A stretch of DNA of 64,000 nucleotides, taken from UTCFX2 sp963788305. GTDB taxonomy: Bacteria > Chloroflexota > Anaerolineae > Anaerolineales > UBA4823. The notes beneath the pieces are model-generated. The model was not told the DNA's origin and did no database searches. It worked only from the letters and a program-made list of their open reading frames with translations. Location: contig CAWBGK010000022.1 in assembly GCA_963788305.1 (NCBI GenBank), positions 62,001-126,000 of the forward strand. Direction: 5' to 3'. The position numbers were made by a program, and so were the translations under genes. Shown piece after piece: positions 45,363 through 56,328 of the stretch (its first letter is position 1; every line of letters starts with the position of its first letter).

Positions 45363-48300
45363 TTACTTCATGACAAGCGGCAAATAGATCTGTAGAAGAT
45401 CTGGAGAGTCTCCTTCAAGAAGCCACAAATCGACCACTACGTTCTGCGGGCTGTTCTGAGTAAAGCTGCGCGGATCACCCGAGATGGTAATTACGCCAGT
45501 GTAATGCCCGGCAGGTAAGTCATTCTTGTCGACGAGAACCTGGAGATATTCTCCGTCGAGTTGAGCCGACAGCCAGGCCGCATCACTGAAAATATCCAGC
45601 AAAAGAACCCCGCCGCCCAGGTTGAAGATATTAACAACCTGGGGTACAGGATTTGACCCGAGCGTATGTGCGCGAAAAGTGAGATGCTGCGGATCGACCA
45701 TCAGGTCTGGCAGCGGAACCACACCTGAGACGAAATTTTCGTAGGTTGCAGGGGTGGAGCTGGCATCCAGTGCGGAGCTGCCGCCGACCTCTTCTTCGCC
45801 GTCGGAGAATCCATCGCCGTCGGTATCAGCGATTTGAGGATGCGTCAGTCGCTGGAATTCTAGCAGGTTTTGCAGCCCGTCGCCATCTTCGTCACCAGCA
45901 GGATCGCCGACTTCGTGGGCAGCTTCCCAATCATCCGGCAGCCCATCTCCATCTTCGTCCTGATAATCGCTCACAAGCGCCGCCACCCAATTGGAAGATC
46001 TGCTCAGACGCGCCCAATCATCATGGGTCTGGAGCATGAAAAACCACACGAAACCTGGCTCGAGCATGCTCAAGCTGATTTCATTGGTAAAACCAAGATC
46101 GAAAGGCGGATCAACCTGGCCAATTCCCAACGGGCGGCCTTTTGAATAATACAACCAGTACCCGCTGCCTGGTGGTAAAACCTGGGCAGGCCAGGAAAGG
46201 TTGACCTCGGTGGTCGACACAACGACGACCGACAGAGGCCCTGGGTCAGGCACATCCGCAGGAACGCCGTCGTCAACCACCGCCTCATCGAGATTGCTGA
46301 ATGGGCTCAGGTTCCCGCTGGCATCGTACGCCGCAATTTGGGCCTGGATATTTTCTCCGACGTTGAACCCCCCCAACCGGGCGCATTGCATCCAATTATT
46401 CGGATCACTGACCTGAGCCTGTATTCGCAAATCGTGCTGGTGGGTGGTTCCATACACATCCGGTGAGATATAGCGAACAATATAACCTGCCAGGTCTTTT
46501 TCCACGTTGTGGTTCCAACAACCAAAGAACCCTTCAGCTATTGGGACCATCGCAAATCCGGTCGGCGTGGCAGGCGCGACCGAGTCCTGCAGGTGAATGA
46601 CGCCTGGAGCGTTCATCCAGAAATCGCCGGGTATCTGATTTGTGCCGGTGATCGTGACCTCAGGTTGGATGGGCTCGCTGCCCGGCTGACCGCTGTAAAC
46701 TCGGGCATAGACATGGTAATCCCCAAAAGCCAGCGAAGACAGGTCCCAGCTGTAGCTCCCGTCGCTGAGCGCAAGGTTCTCGCGGATTACACCGCCCAGC
46801 TGCTGGGTTTCGGTCAGGGCGGTTGAATTGGTGACCGTGTAAAACAGGGAAACGCGGCAGGTCTACTGCTGGTGGCTGGGCTGGAACATCCCAACTCAAA
46901 TTATAGGGGGTGGTGTTGTCCAAAAGAAACACATCGCCAAAGGGTGAGTTGAGCTGCAAACCGGCAGGGATGGCCTTGTTCGCAAACCAGATGAAATGAT
47001 AGTCATTATTGGCGGCGGTGTTCTCGATTTTGGCCTGCCAGGTACCGACCATGGGCTGCGGCATCCCGTACAAGATGGAATTCAATGTGGCTGCAATGGA
47101 CACTCCGTAACTTGTCGCATTGGCGGGCGTGATTTCAACCAGATCCGGCCGGATGAGGGTTAACAGGCGCGCCCTGGCTCCAGGTCAGCCCGGCCGTAAA
47201 AGAACCAGTAAAAGCGGTCACGTTCAACGGGTGGGTGAGTTCTGGAGCCAGCGGGTCCGGCACCGCCAAACGAGTAAGACCCAGCGGCGTACCCGCACTT
47301 TGCGGGCCGCGTTCGGCAATCATTCCCCCTCCTGTAGTATCCATGACTGAGCTGAAATCCGAGACCACATTCCTGTTTTTAGAGGTATTCAGGCTGGCGG
47401 TTGAGCCGGGACCGTACTGGTCGATCAAGATATGCCCATCGCTGCCCAGGATGAAGTGGAAACCAGATTTAAAGCCGTAGAAGAAGCCCACATCGAAGCC
47501 GATCACCTCAAATTTGCCCTTGATGCCCCACTCATATTTTGAACAGCCAGAGGACTGGCAGAACTGGCCGAATGCGACCGTGATGGAAAAAGAAATATCC
47601 CACGGTGGGATATCGATGAACTCCCACGAGAAAGCCTGGCCCTGGTCTATGTAGATCATGGCGTTGATGCTGCCTGCAAAGTGGGTCTCGTTGTTGTTGG
47701 GCAGCCAGCTGTACTTATTCTGCCAGCCCTGGCCTTTCCAAAGATGGGCGTGCACTTTTCCACTCAGCCAGCTGCTGTAGGTTGCGTTGACATCCACACC
47801 GACGTCCAGCGGGTTCCAGGATACCCAGGCATGCCCGTTGTAGTCCACCTTCGTCAGCACATCGCCGCTGGTTTGCATGTCAAACAAACCGGCGGTATCG
47901 ATCCTCACCTTCGCTGTTCCATCTACGATGTCGCTGTTGTCGTGATAATCTAAAGTGAACTCGATCTCCGTGTTCGAAGGACCGATCTGCACATCGCCTT
48001 TGACCATGCTGATCAGGACACCCGTGCTCCCGGCAGGGATATCGGGCGGTCCATGCCACTCCAGGATTACCTGGCGCAGGGCAGTCTCGCAAAGGATGAA
48101 TTCCGCGTTGATCATCATGGTCGGATTGGTATCTGAGCCCAGACCTGGCAGGGCGATCTTCGATTTCCCGGTGAGGACGACTACTTTCTCATTGTTCGCA
48201 CTGTTGGGACACACCTTTACATCCACGTTGACCTCGCCGTTGAAGGTGCGAAAATTGAATGGAAGCGAGACCAATTCAACAGAATTTGGATGGTCTGTGC

Positions 48301-51300
48301 TGAACACAATCAGCTCACCGGGTGAATTCAGGGAAACAGTCTGCGCTGCGCCTCCGATATTCAGGTCCGGCAGGTCCCAGGTGCGGTTGGGTGTGGTGGG
48401 GGTATCGTCCGAGGAGCGGATGTCCAGGCAGTCCCCAGGGCATGAGCCTTCGCTGTCTTCTAAGTCCGTGCCGACCGGGAGCAGCAGGGCAACAACCCCT
48501 TTCCAGTTGGAGCCTAACGATGCCGGAGCGGCAACCCTGGCCCCGACCCCGCCGTCACCGACCGTGCCAGGCGCGTTGCGAAGGTTGGTGAAGCGGCCGT
48601 TTGGCATATATTCGTCGGAATAATCCACATCCCAGTCGCTTCCAAACAGCAGCGTCAGACTGGCGACCAGAGAATTGTTTGGAACTGATACAGGAGCCAG
48701 GTTTACATTGGAAAGGGTAGCGTAACCCTCGGCTTGAAATTCCCACGAAAGGTTGAATACGAAATTTTCCAATCCAGCAGGTGAAGTGAGGACCTGGCGT
48801 GTCATCGTGGTCTTCGCCTCGGCTACCTGCCGGTCGACATTGACATTTACCTGCAGGTTTGCGACATCTGATGGTATTAATCGAGGACCATCATAGGTTA
48901 CCAGAGGCAAAGGCACGAGCCGGCCGAAATTTGGGTTGGAGGGCTGATCCCGGGATCGGGATACCCCAGCGTAGCCCCGGTGAAGAGAGGGAAAGGGTCT
49001 TCATTTCCGAGAGGGCCGGTCACCAGAGAGGTGACGCCGGTTGTAAAAAACGAATAAGTAGAGGTATCGAAAGAAATCGGAGCGCCGGCGACGGAAACCC
49101 AACGATCCTGCTGCCCGGCAAGCCAATCGGCCTTCCACACGACCGAAGCCGAAATCGCACCTGGACCAGGCTGGTATACCGTCCCACATGTTGAGCCGCT
49201 GCAGTTGAAACCCGCCGGGTTAAGACCCGGAAATTGCCTACGTCCCGAAAGTCCGTATTGATGCCTGGTTTTTCGGTGGTGATGCAGCCGTCTTTCGTGG
49301 GCACGCCGTTTTTCTGGCAGACAACAAGCGATAAAAACAGCGTCGACGATACGGGTATGGTAGATGTAATCAGTGGGTCGTCACCGCCTCCAAAAGTTGG
49401 GTTGACATCACCAAAATACTCGATGGTCAGCGCCCAGGTTCCGGCTTCTGCCGCACCTACCTTGGCGCTGCCCATCTCAAAAAAGCCCGGCGCGGTGTGA
49501 CCGCCTAGTTTTTGCCCGTTCAAGTCCTTAACAAAGGTATTTCCTGAACCTGAGGGGCGAAACAAGCGCGTTTCAAAGAAGGGGAATTCGACTGCATCGC
49601 CAGTGGAAGGATGGTTCGATATGGCGAAGAGGCTCACACCGATACGGGAGTTAGCGGTCAGGTTAGCGCTTTTAACCCGGATGATTTCGCTGGTGGTCAT
49701 GACCTCGGTGAGGGTGATGTGCGTTCCGGAGGAGGGTGGATTGCCGGCAAGGTCAACCGAGGGAACGGCATCGATCAGGTAAGAGTTGACATCCTTATTC
49801 GCCGGAGAATCAGGATTTGGCGGATATAACCAGGCTGCCAGATCCGTAGCAGACGGATCGCCGCGCGTAATGATGAAATTAGGTCGACCCTTGAAATCGC
49901 CTTCGGAAGGCGTACTCGTACAGCCGGGATTGAACGGATCGATACAACCCTTTGCCATGCGCAGGTTGCCTGATGCTTTCGCGATGATATCCTCTCCAGA
50001 CTGCACCTGATTTAGCCCTTTCACCACGATCGCGGTCCAGGCGCTGGCAGAGGCCGGCGGAAGGTAGGTGTGGTAGGTGTCGGCATAATTCTTTCCAAAT
50101 GCAGGCAAACTCGTCTGGAGCGGTTCATTCAAGCTCAAGGTCGGCGGTGCATAAGTGATCTGGAGCATGAACCCGCTGCCCTCGCTGGCTGAGAGATTGT
50201 AGGGGTTCTCCGGGTCGAGGCGCTTGTAGTCATTCTTGGTCCAGGTCGGCGCCGTGTATATTTTCAGAAAATCTGTGCAGTTCATACACAGGTTTACTGG
50301 ATACTGGTAAAGAAACAGACCGTTGTTTGGAACAGACCCATCCAGCCAACCGCTGACAAAACCGCTGGGACCCGTTTGCAGGTTGAAGCGGGTCACGAAT
50401 GATGTCGCAGCGACAGGGATGACTGGTTTCGTACCAACTACCAGCAATTCCTGGTCAAGGTAAGGGTTTGTAATTGTGGGTCGATTGATATTGTACGTTC
50501 GCGGTAGCTGGAGACCAGGCTGAAGTAACCTGGTGGACCCGAACTTGTTTTTTGACGATCGTGCCTCCAGTGCCAAGGGTAAAGTTTTCTGGAGCGACTA
50601 GAAGGTCCGCCTTCTCGATAACATAGCCAGGAGGCAGGGTAGGAAGCTGATCAAAGCGGACAAGGGCTTCAATTCTCCCGGTCAGGTTTTCGAGGTTCCT
50701 TCCGATTAATAAATAGTCTTCGCCAGTCAGCGGGCAGGGGGAGGAGGGATAGCTGCTGCACAGCTGGGCAGTGGTGATCGGAGAGAGCATCTTCATGGTC
50801 GGATCGAGCACGATCGGATAGCTACGTCCTGGATCTGCCCACCAGTCCAGAGGGGTCTCCACCGAAACCTGCCACTCTCCATCCCCACTGGGACTGAAAC
50901 TGTAGCTGCCACGAATGAGGTCCGTGGGATCGTCCTGCTCGTAGGCGATCACGGGCTCTATTACCAGCTCGGTGGTGCTGCCCTTTCTAATTTCTACACT
51001 CTCTGACGTGCTGAACGAACCAGGTTTTAATTCACCATCTGCGAACAAGGTTGCTCCGGGTGAAAGGCGTAAGGTCGCAACCAGCGATAGTTTGACCACT
51101 GATTCAGCATCGCAATTCGAATTTTTGGAGGAGTCGCCGTCCTTATTTTTTATTTGGGATGGCTCGCAAAAATCCAGGATGGCAGTGCGGTCTTCTATTA
51201 CCACCGATTGTTCCATCATCCCTGGCGCGGAAGAAATTTCTTCAACAACCCCTGGCCGGTTCCAGGAACCGTCATATCGCACGGTCAGGCTGGCCTCGGT

Positions 51301-51888
51301 CAGCTCGCCAGGGAGGGCAGAGGCCGGATCGAGCACCTTGGCAAGCACTTTCTGCTCGCCGCTGCTGGGAATCAAGACCAGCTCGCTCGATTGCCACTGA
51401 AGGAGGGTGTTACCATTCCTCAGGTTGAGGGTTGGGATCCGCTCGGCTGTTGATATCCGCAAGGAGTTGGTGAAATTTGTAAACCCCCCCTCAGCCGCAG
51501 TGAAGCGGGGATCGATTGGCTGCCAATCTCCAGCGCTGTCCTGGTAATGTAAAGGGGAGGAAGAGAGCGTGATCTGCCTGCGACCGCTTTCCAACGCTTC
51601 GTCGCGCGTGAAAGTCGATAACAAGGCGGTTTCATTTTCTGGTGGGGAAAGAGTCGGCTCTTCACGGTCGCTGCGAGTCGATATCGTGTTCGGCTGCCCG
51701 TCCGGCAACGATGTTTTCAGGTTGGGTGTTTCTTTATTTTCTGCCTGGATGAGAGGAGCAAGTGCAGGCTGAGGAGAAGCTGAGGCGAGTGAAAAACCAG
51801 TGGGTAGAACGAGGCTGATCAGAATAAGCAGCGATAATCCTGATTGTACGGTAATCGAGACAGGGAACCGATAAACCTTTTCCATCAC
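45363..51888 (-). CDS. giant secreted multidomain protein with DNRLRE-like, thrombospondin-type-3 and BACON-like regions, several frameshifts
   Basis: About 2,170 residues once joined. A signal peptide (SGLSLLILISLVLPTGFSLA) is followed by a region resembling wall- and RHS-associated N-termini (LHYQDSAGDWQPIDPRF), and a DNRLRE-type carbohydrate-binding module (LVRFDQLPTLPPGYVIEKAD, GWLDGSVPNNGLFLYQ). Long beta-rich and FN3-like stretches come next. Three acidic repeats of calcium-binding thrombospondin type 3 form lie near 45.8-46.0 kb (DEDGDGLPDDWE, DEDGDGLQNLLEF, DTDGDGFSDGEE). A BACON-like final domain ends YLPLVMK. Frames change near 50500, 49150, 48920, 47120, 46850 and 46640. It is probably an adhesin or matrix protein. 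Confidence 0.72.
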
Positions 51889-52067
51889 CTACCTCCACTA
51901 TTAAAGTTGATCCTCGGCGGCGAGTGGATAATGTAGATGAGGATAGTACGATTATAGACGGAATCGCCGGATATCACAAGGTCATGATCATCGTTACGGG
52001 ATGGATTCGCGTTGTGCAAATCCTGGAAAACGAGATTTAAGGATGAATCAGATGGATCTGAGGCAGG

Positions 52068-52459
52068 TCACACGAGCGAGCAATGAGCTTGTGCGGCATC
52101 GACTACCATACGCTGGTAGGGAAAACTGTGATCCTCTTCGGCAATCTTCTACAGGTTGATGTTCCAGATAGAACAGGACGGCTTTGAGGGTGTATTCGCC
52201 GGGCTGCGGCTCGCTGCGCAGGTGAATGTTCAGCTCCATTCTTCGGCTCATGGTCTCAATGATATCGGCGCTTCCTGCCAGACTGCCCTCCTGGATCGAG
52301 CAAGGTCAGCTCCAGGCTGGGAGGTTTTTGAAAAGGGTCCAGCTCGAGCGATATTTTTACCCGCCGCCCGTCGGTCCAGGGCTGCGCCTTGAGCGACCGG
52401 ATGCGGGTTTCAGCCGGCGGGAGCGGGATTTCCGAAGGGTCTTCGAAAAAAATGTCCAT
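52068..52459 (-). CDS. small conserved beta-rich protein of unknown function, frameshifts
   Basis: About 130 residues, no signal peptide. The N-terminus has SEIPLPPAETRIRSLKAQPW and RRVKISLELDPFQKPPSLEL. The continuation IIETMSRRMELNIHLRS and GEYTLKAVLFYLEHQPVE lies one frame over (break near 52275), and a second break near 52150 leads to KIAEEDHSFPYQRMVVDAA and a stop at 52070-52068. It resembles a conserved hypothetical family I associate with Chloroflexota. No function is known. It lies between the giant secreted protein and degV on the same strand. Confidence 0.6.
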
Positions 52460-52468
52460 TCAGGGATT

Positions 52469-52535
52469 AAACCACAGATAATCATCGATGGACGAGCACA
52501 ATCACCTGGATACCATCCATGGCTATCTGTGGTTT
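52469..52535. repeat. palindromic intergenic element with CCACAGAT termini
   Basis: AAACCACAGATA (52469-52480) and TATCTGTGGTTT (52524-52535) form perfect 12-base arms around 43 bases that contain further partly matching inverted segments (CATCGATGG, CCATCCATGG). The core resembles, from memory, a widespread dispersed bacterial palindrome built from CCACAGAT/ATCTGTGG units. It sits between degV and the small downstream gene and could also serve as an mRNA end structure. Confidence 0.6.
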
Positions 52536-52554
52536 TCTGGGATTATTTGGAAGC

Positions 52555-53406
52555 CTACTCGATTCCGGCCATCCAGGCCAAACCGACTGTCCCGGGACCA
52601 GCATGCGTCCCGATCACGGGGCTGACCTCGCCGAGGATAGCCTGCGTGGTTTCGATTTGGTTTGAGGCCTGAGCTAACAGGTTGAGCGCGTCCGAGTGGG
52701 CGTTGGCGTGCAGCGCCGCAATACGGACTGGATGGCTGGTTCCAACCCGTTCATGGACGAGCTCGATGAGACGGGTAATCGATTTGCTGCGCGTGCGGAC
52801 TTTTTCAACGCCCTCGACATGTCCGTCGACGACTTCGAGGATCGGCTTGATGTTCAGCGCGGTTCCCATAAAACGGGTTCCGCCCCCGATCCGACCGCCG
52901 CGGTGCAGGAACTCAAGCGTGTCCACCGCAAAGACGACACCCACCTTCTGGCGGGCGTTTTCGGCTGCCAGGTGGGCTTGCTTCAGGTCAGCTCCCTTGC
53001 TCAGCGCCTCAGCGGCGTGTAAAACAACGAACCCCAACGCCAGGGATGTCGTGCCCGAATCTACGATCTCGATCGGGGCATTCGGAAAGGCGGCTTTCGC
53101 TTGCAGCGCCGAGCTGATCGTCCCTGAAAGCTTCTCCGCGATTAATATTGACAAGACCTCATAACCTTCGGTGAGGAGCTTTTCGTAGATTTCGAGAAAG
53201 CTTTTCGGGGTCACCTGTGAAGTGCTCGGCATAATTTTTGCGCCTTTAAGGCGCTCGTAAAATTCCTTCGGGTGGATATCCACCCCATCCTCGTACGTCT
53301 CACCATCCCAGATCAAAACCTGTGGGACAACATGAATCCCGAACTGCTCAACGATATTCCTGGGAAGATTTGCCGTACTATCCGTTACAATCGCAATTTT
53401 TGACAT
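52555..53406 (-). CDS. DegV-family fatty-acid-binding protein
   Basis: Two-domain EDD-fold protein of 283 residues with IAIVTDSTANLP, IMPSTSQVTP (the Thr/Ser that contact the fatty acid carboxylate), LSGTISSALQA, DTLEFLHRGGRIGG and VIGTHAGPGTVGLAW near the end. Family members (FakB) bind fatty acids and present them to the FakA kinase for phosphorylation and use in phospholipids. No fakA gene is present here. The frame is intact, with AAGGAGC before ATG 53406. Confidence 0.93.
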   Translation of the reverse strand: MSKIAIVTDSTANLPRNIVEQFGIHVVPQVLIWDGETYEDGVDIHPKEFYERLKGAKIMPSTSQVTPKSFLEIYEKLLTEGYEVLSILIAEKLSGTISSALQAKAAFPNAPIEIVDSGTTSLALGFVVLHAAEALSKGADLKQAHLAAENARQKVGVVFAVDTLEFLHRGGRIGGGTRFMGTALNIKPILEVVDGHVEGVEKVRTRSKSITRLIELVHERVGTSHPVRIAALHANAHSDALNLLAQASNQIETTQAILGEVSPVIGTHAGPGTVGLAWMAGIE

Positions 53407-53491
53407 TGAAATAAGTGCTCCTTTGGATATAAGCTAACTGCTATTAACACATAATAATGAAAAACGTTCCTCCCATTTATAAACCTTCCCT

Positions 53492-53520
53492 TGACCATAA
53501 TTCGCTTACAGGCTAAAATT
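53492..53520 (+). promoter_or_regulatory. ffh promoter giving a probably leaderless mRNA
   Basis: TTGACC (53492-53497) and TAAAAT (53515-53520) are separated by 17 bases. The ffh ATG begins at 53528, only seven bases after the -10 element, where transcription would start. No ribosome-binding sequence fits in that space. The ffh mRNA is therefore probably leaderless. Confidence 0.65.
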
Positions 53521-53527
53521 CAATGCT

Positions 53528-54849
53528 ATGTTTGAAAACCTGACTCAGCGATTAGATGAAGTCTTCAAAGGCTTGCGCCGGCGCGGAAACTCTCCGAGTC
53601 GGACGTGGACGCAGCGATGCGCGAAGTGCGAATGGCTTTGCTTGAAGCCGACGTTAACTACGGTGTCGTCAAAGACTTCGTCAGCCGGGTGCGCGAGCGG
53701 GCAGTCGGGCAAGAAGTCTCGAAGGCTCTAAATCCCGGGCAGCAGGTAGTAAAGATCGTCCATGAAGAGCTCATCGCCACCCTCGGGCCAGCCGAAAGAC
53801 TGAATCTTTCCGGTCCAAAACCCCGCACGCTGATGCTCGTCGGGCTCCAGGGCTCAGGAAAAACCACCGCCGCCGGCAAGCTGGCGCGGCTTTTGAGGGC
53901 ACAGGGCGAGCGGGTGATGCTCGTTGCGTGCGACCCCTACCGACCTGCAGCTGTCCGCCAGCTCGAGACGCTCGGCGAGCGCCTGAACGTGCCGGTCGTG
54001 TTCGAGCAGGGGGTGAAACCCCCGCAGCTTGCGAAGAAAGCCGTTGAACAGGGTCAAAAAGGCGGCTTTACCGTGATCATCCTGGACACTGCCGGACGAT
54101 CGCAGCTCGACAGCGAGCTCATGGAAGAGCTGAGTGCGATTGAGAGCAAGGTCAATCCAGCCGAAGTGCTGCTGGTCGTCGATTCGATGATCGGCCAGGA
54201 ATCGGTCAACATCGCCAAGGGTTTCCGGGATGTGATCCCGCTCACCGGGTTGATCCTGACCAAGATCGAAGGCGACGCGCGCGGCGGCGCGGCGATCTCG
54301 ATTCGATCGGTGACCGGTGTGCCGATCAAATTCCTCGGCACGGGGGAAGCCCTGGACGCGATCGAAGCTTACGATCCCAACCGGTTAGCAGGAAGAATCC
54401 TCGGGATGGGTGACATGCTCGGGCTGATCGAAAAAGCCGAGGCGGCCTACGACGAAAAGACCGCCCGCGAGCAGGCAGATAAGCTGATGGCCGGCGATTT
54501 TTCGCTGCAGGATTTTGCCGATCAGCTCAAGCAGCTCCGCAAGATGGGACCGCTCGCGCAGATCCTTGAGATGCTTCCAGGTGGGATGAACCAGCTTGCA
54601 AAGCAGATCGAGCCCCAGGACGCCGAAAAACAGCTCAGCCTGACCGAGGCGATTATCAGCTCGATGACAAAGGAAGAACGCCGCAAGCCGGACATCTTGA
54701 ACGCCTCCCGGCGCAGGCGAATTGCAAGCGGGTCCGGTACCCAGGTGCAGGATGTTAACCGCCTGATGAAACAGTTTCGCGATGCGCAGAAGCTGTTCAA
54801 AACAATGAAAAAATCCGGGATGCGCGGGCTGCCGCGTATGTTCGGATAG
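53528..54849 (+). CDS. ffh: signal recognition particle protein Ffh, one frameshift
   Basis: SRP54 homologue that targets nascent membrane proteins, about 440 residues. The N domain (MFENLTQRLDEVFKGLR, SDVDAAMREVRMALLEADVNY) precedes the GTPase G domain (GLQGSGKTTAAGKLA, DTAGRSQLDSELMEEL, TKIEGDARGG) and the methionine-rich M domain (MLPGGMNQL, SRRRRIASGSG, MRGLPRMFG). The frame changes at about 53598; GKLSESD is expected at GGAAACTCTCCGAG, consistent with one missing A in the run. Because ffh is normally essential, this break strongly suggests sequence error. Confidence 0.92.
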
Positions 54850-54868
54850 ATAGACCCTTGAAGACTGA

Positions 54869-54913
54869 TCCCATCCAGGAATGCAGCAGGAGTCTGCCGC
54901 TTCCTGGATGGGA
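54869..54913 (+). other. large hairpin between ffh and rpsP
   Basis: TCCCATCCAGGAA and TTCCTGGATGGGA form a perfect 13-bp stem. A 19-base loop between them contains an inner GCAG/CTGC stem. It begins 19 bases after ffh and has no following U-run; about 135 structured bases separate it from rpsP. It could be a leader element of the rpsP operon, an attenuator, or a processing site. It does not match SRP RNA. Confidence 0.5.
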
Positions 54914-55047
54914 AGGCCTTGAGAGGGATGCCAGTCCCAGGAAGACCGGTGGTGAACAGCCCCCTTCAGCTGCCCTCACACAACCGCGAATCCGGCTGAC
55001 CATGATCACAGAACAACCCAGATAGACAATTGAAGGAGATTTTTCAA

Positions 55048-55410
55048 ATGGTACGAATTCGACTGCGCAGAATTGGCGCAAAAGCACAACCCAGCTACCG
55101 CATCGTCGCGGCAGACAAAGAATCACCTCGCGACAGCCGCGAGCTGGAATTACTCGGTTTTTACAACCCGCGCACGCAGCCAGCCACGATCACATTCAAA
55201 GAGGATCGGGTTTACGATTGGCTTTCCAAAGGCGCTCAACCCAGCGAATCAGTCGTTCGGCTGTTTAGAAGCGCCGGCCTGAACGAGCGGTATGAGCGGT
55301 TTAAAAAGGGCGAATCGCTTGAGACTCTGCTCGCTGAAGCTCAACAGGCAGAAGACCTCCGCAACGTCAACGATAAGACCGAGCGGATTGTGCCTGCAAA
55401 GAAGAAATAG
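55048..55410 (+). CDS. rpsP: 30S ribosomal protein bS16
   Basis: Small-subunit ribosomal protein of 120 residues: MVRIRLRRIGAKAQPSYRIV at the N-terminus, DKESPRDSRELELLGFYNP and EDRVYDWLSKGAQPSESV. The C-terminal 35 residues extend beyond the shortest homologues and are Lys/Glu-rich. ATG 55048 follows AAGGAGAT. It begins the conserved rpsP-khpA-rimM order. Confidence 0.96.
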   Translation: MVRIRLRRIGAKAQPSYRIVAADKESPRDSRELELLGFYNPRTQPATITFKEDRVYDWLSKGAQPSESVVRLFRSAGLNERYERFKKGESLETLLAEAQQAEDLRNVNDKTERIVPAKKK

Positions 55411-55488
55411 ACAGCCGGGACAAACGTCCCTTTCTTGAATTTCAGAAGACCCACCCTCGTCGGATTAAGTTCCATTTGGAGGGAAGGT

Positions 55489-55725
55489 ATGGATGAATTA
55501 ATCGAATATATTGCCAAATCGCTGGTCGATGATCCAACCCAGGTCGTGGTCACGGAATACCGCCGCGGGGCGCAGGTGATCATCAATCTGAGCGTCGCCA
55601 AGGAAGACATGGGCCGGATTATCGGCAGAAGCGGACGGGTTGCTGGCGCGATGCGAATGCTGCTGCGCGTGGCTGCCGCTCAGGAAGGCAAGCGCGGCAT
55701 TCTTGATATCGCCGAACCGGATTGA
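55489..55725 (+). CDS. khpA: KH-domain RNA-binding protein KhpA
   Basis: Single type II KH domain of 78 residues with GxxG loop IIGRSGRVAGAMR. In this position, between rpsP and rimM, it is KhpA, an RNA-binding protein implicated in ribosome and cell-envelope RNA control. ATG 55489 follows GGAGGGAAGG. The frame is intact. Confidence 0.93.
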   Translation: MDELIEYIAKSLVDDPTQVVVTEYRRGAQVIINLSVAKEDMGRIIGRSGRVAGAMRMLLRVAAAQEGKRGILDIAEPD

Positions 55726-55732
55726 CGATCCC

Positions 55733-56300
55733 ATGCCGGACCTGAGAAAGCCTCAAACATGGTCGGAACCAGAAGGCTCGCCCCAGTCGGGCGAGCCTCT
55801 GTACCTGGCAGTCGGCCGACTGCTCCGCACCCATGGCCTTAAAGGCGATCTCCTGATGGAAATCCTGACCGATTTCCCGGAGCGTATAAAAACGGGGCAG
55901 GTGCTGTACGTCGGAAGCGAGCACCAAGCGCTCTCGAATTCGAGGCATTCGAGGCCATTCGAGCGGATTGTTAATCAGCTTCCCTGGCATCGACACCCCT
56001 GAGCAAGCTGCGGAACTGCGAAACCAGCTGGCTTTTGTGAGGGCAGAAGAAATCCCTCCGCTGCCGGACGGGGAGTTTTACCAGCACCAGCTGCTTGGCT
56101 TGCGGGTGGTCAGCGAGGACGGGCTGCAGCTCGGGCAAATTGAGGGGATCATTGAAACCGGGGCGAATGATGTTTTTATCGTCCGCCAGCTTAATAACGC
56201 CGAGCTGCTTTTACCAAATATTTCAGAAGTCGTCCTCGATGTCGACCTGGCACAAGGTGAAATTCTAGTCCACCTGCTCCCGGGACTCATGCCTGACTGA
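55733..56300 (+). CDS. rimM: 16S rRNA processing protein RimM, frameshifted
   Basis: Ribosome maturation factor that binds uS19 during 30S assembly, about 185 residues. The N-terminal part has LYLAVGRLLRTHGLKGDLLMEILTD, and the C-terminal PRC barrel has FYQHQLLGLRVVSEDGLQLG, ETGANDVFIV and VVLDVDLAQGEILVHLLPGL. The frame is disturbed between about 55930 and 55970; the segment FPGIDTPEQAAELRNQLAFV restores it. ATG 55733 lies 7 bases after khpA. Confidence 0.9.
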
Positions 56301-56328
56301 ACCGTCATCGATCGATATCACTCCAGGA

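Noticed and set aside
54869..55030. SRP RNA gene next to ffh
   Set aside because: The conserved apical motif around the GGAA tetraloop of SRP RNA could not be found; the hairpin is of a different kind.
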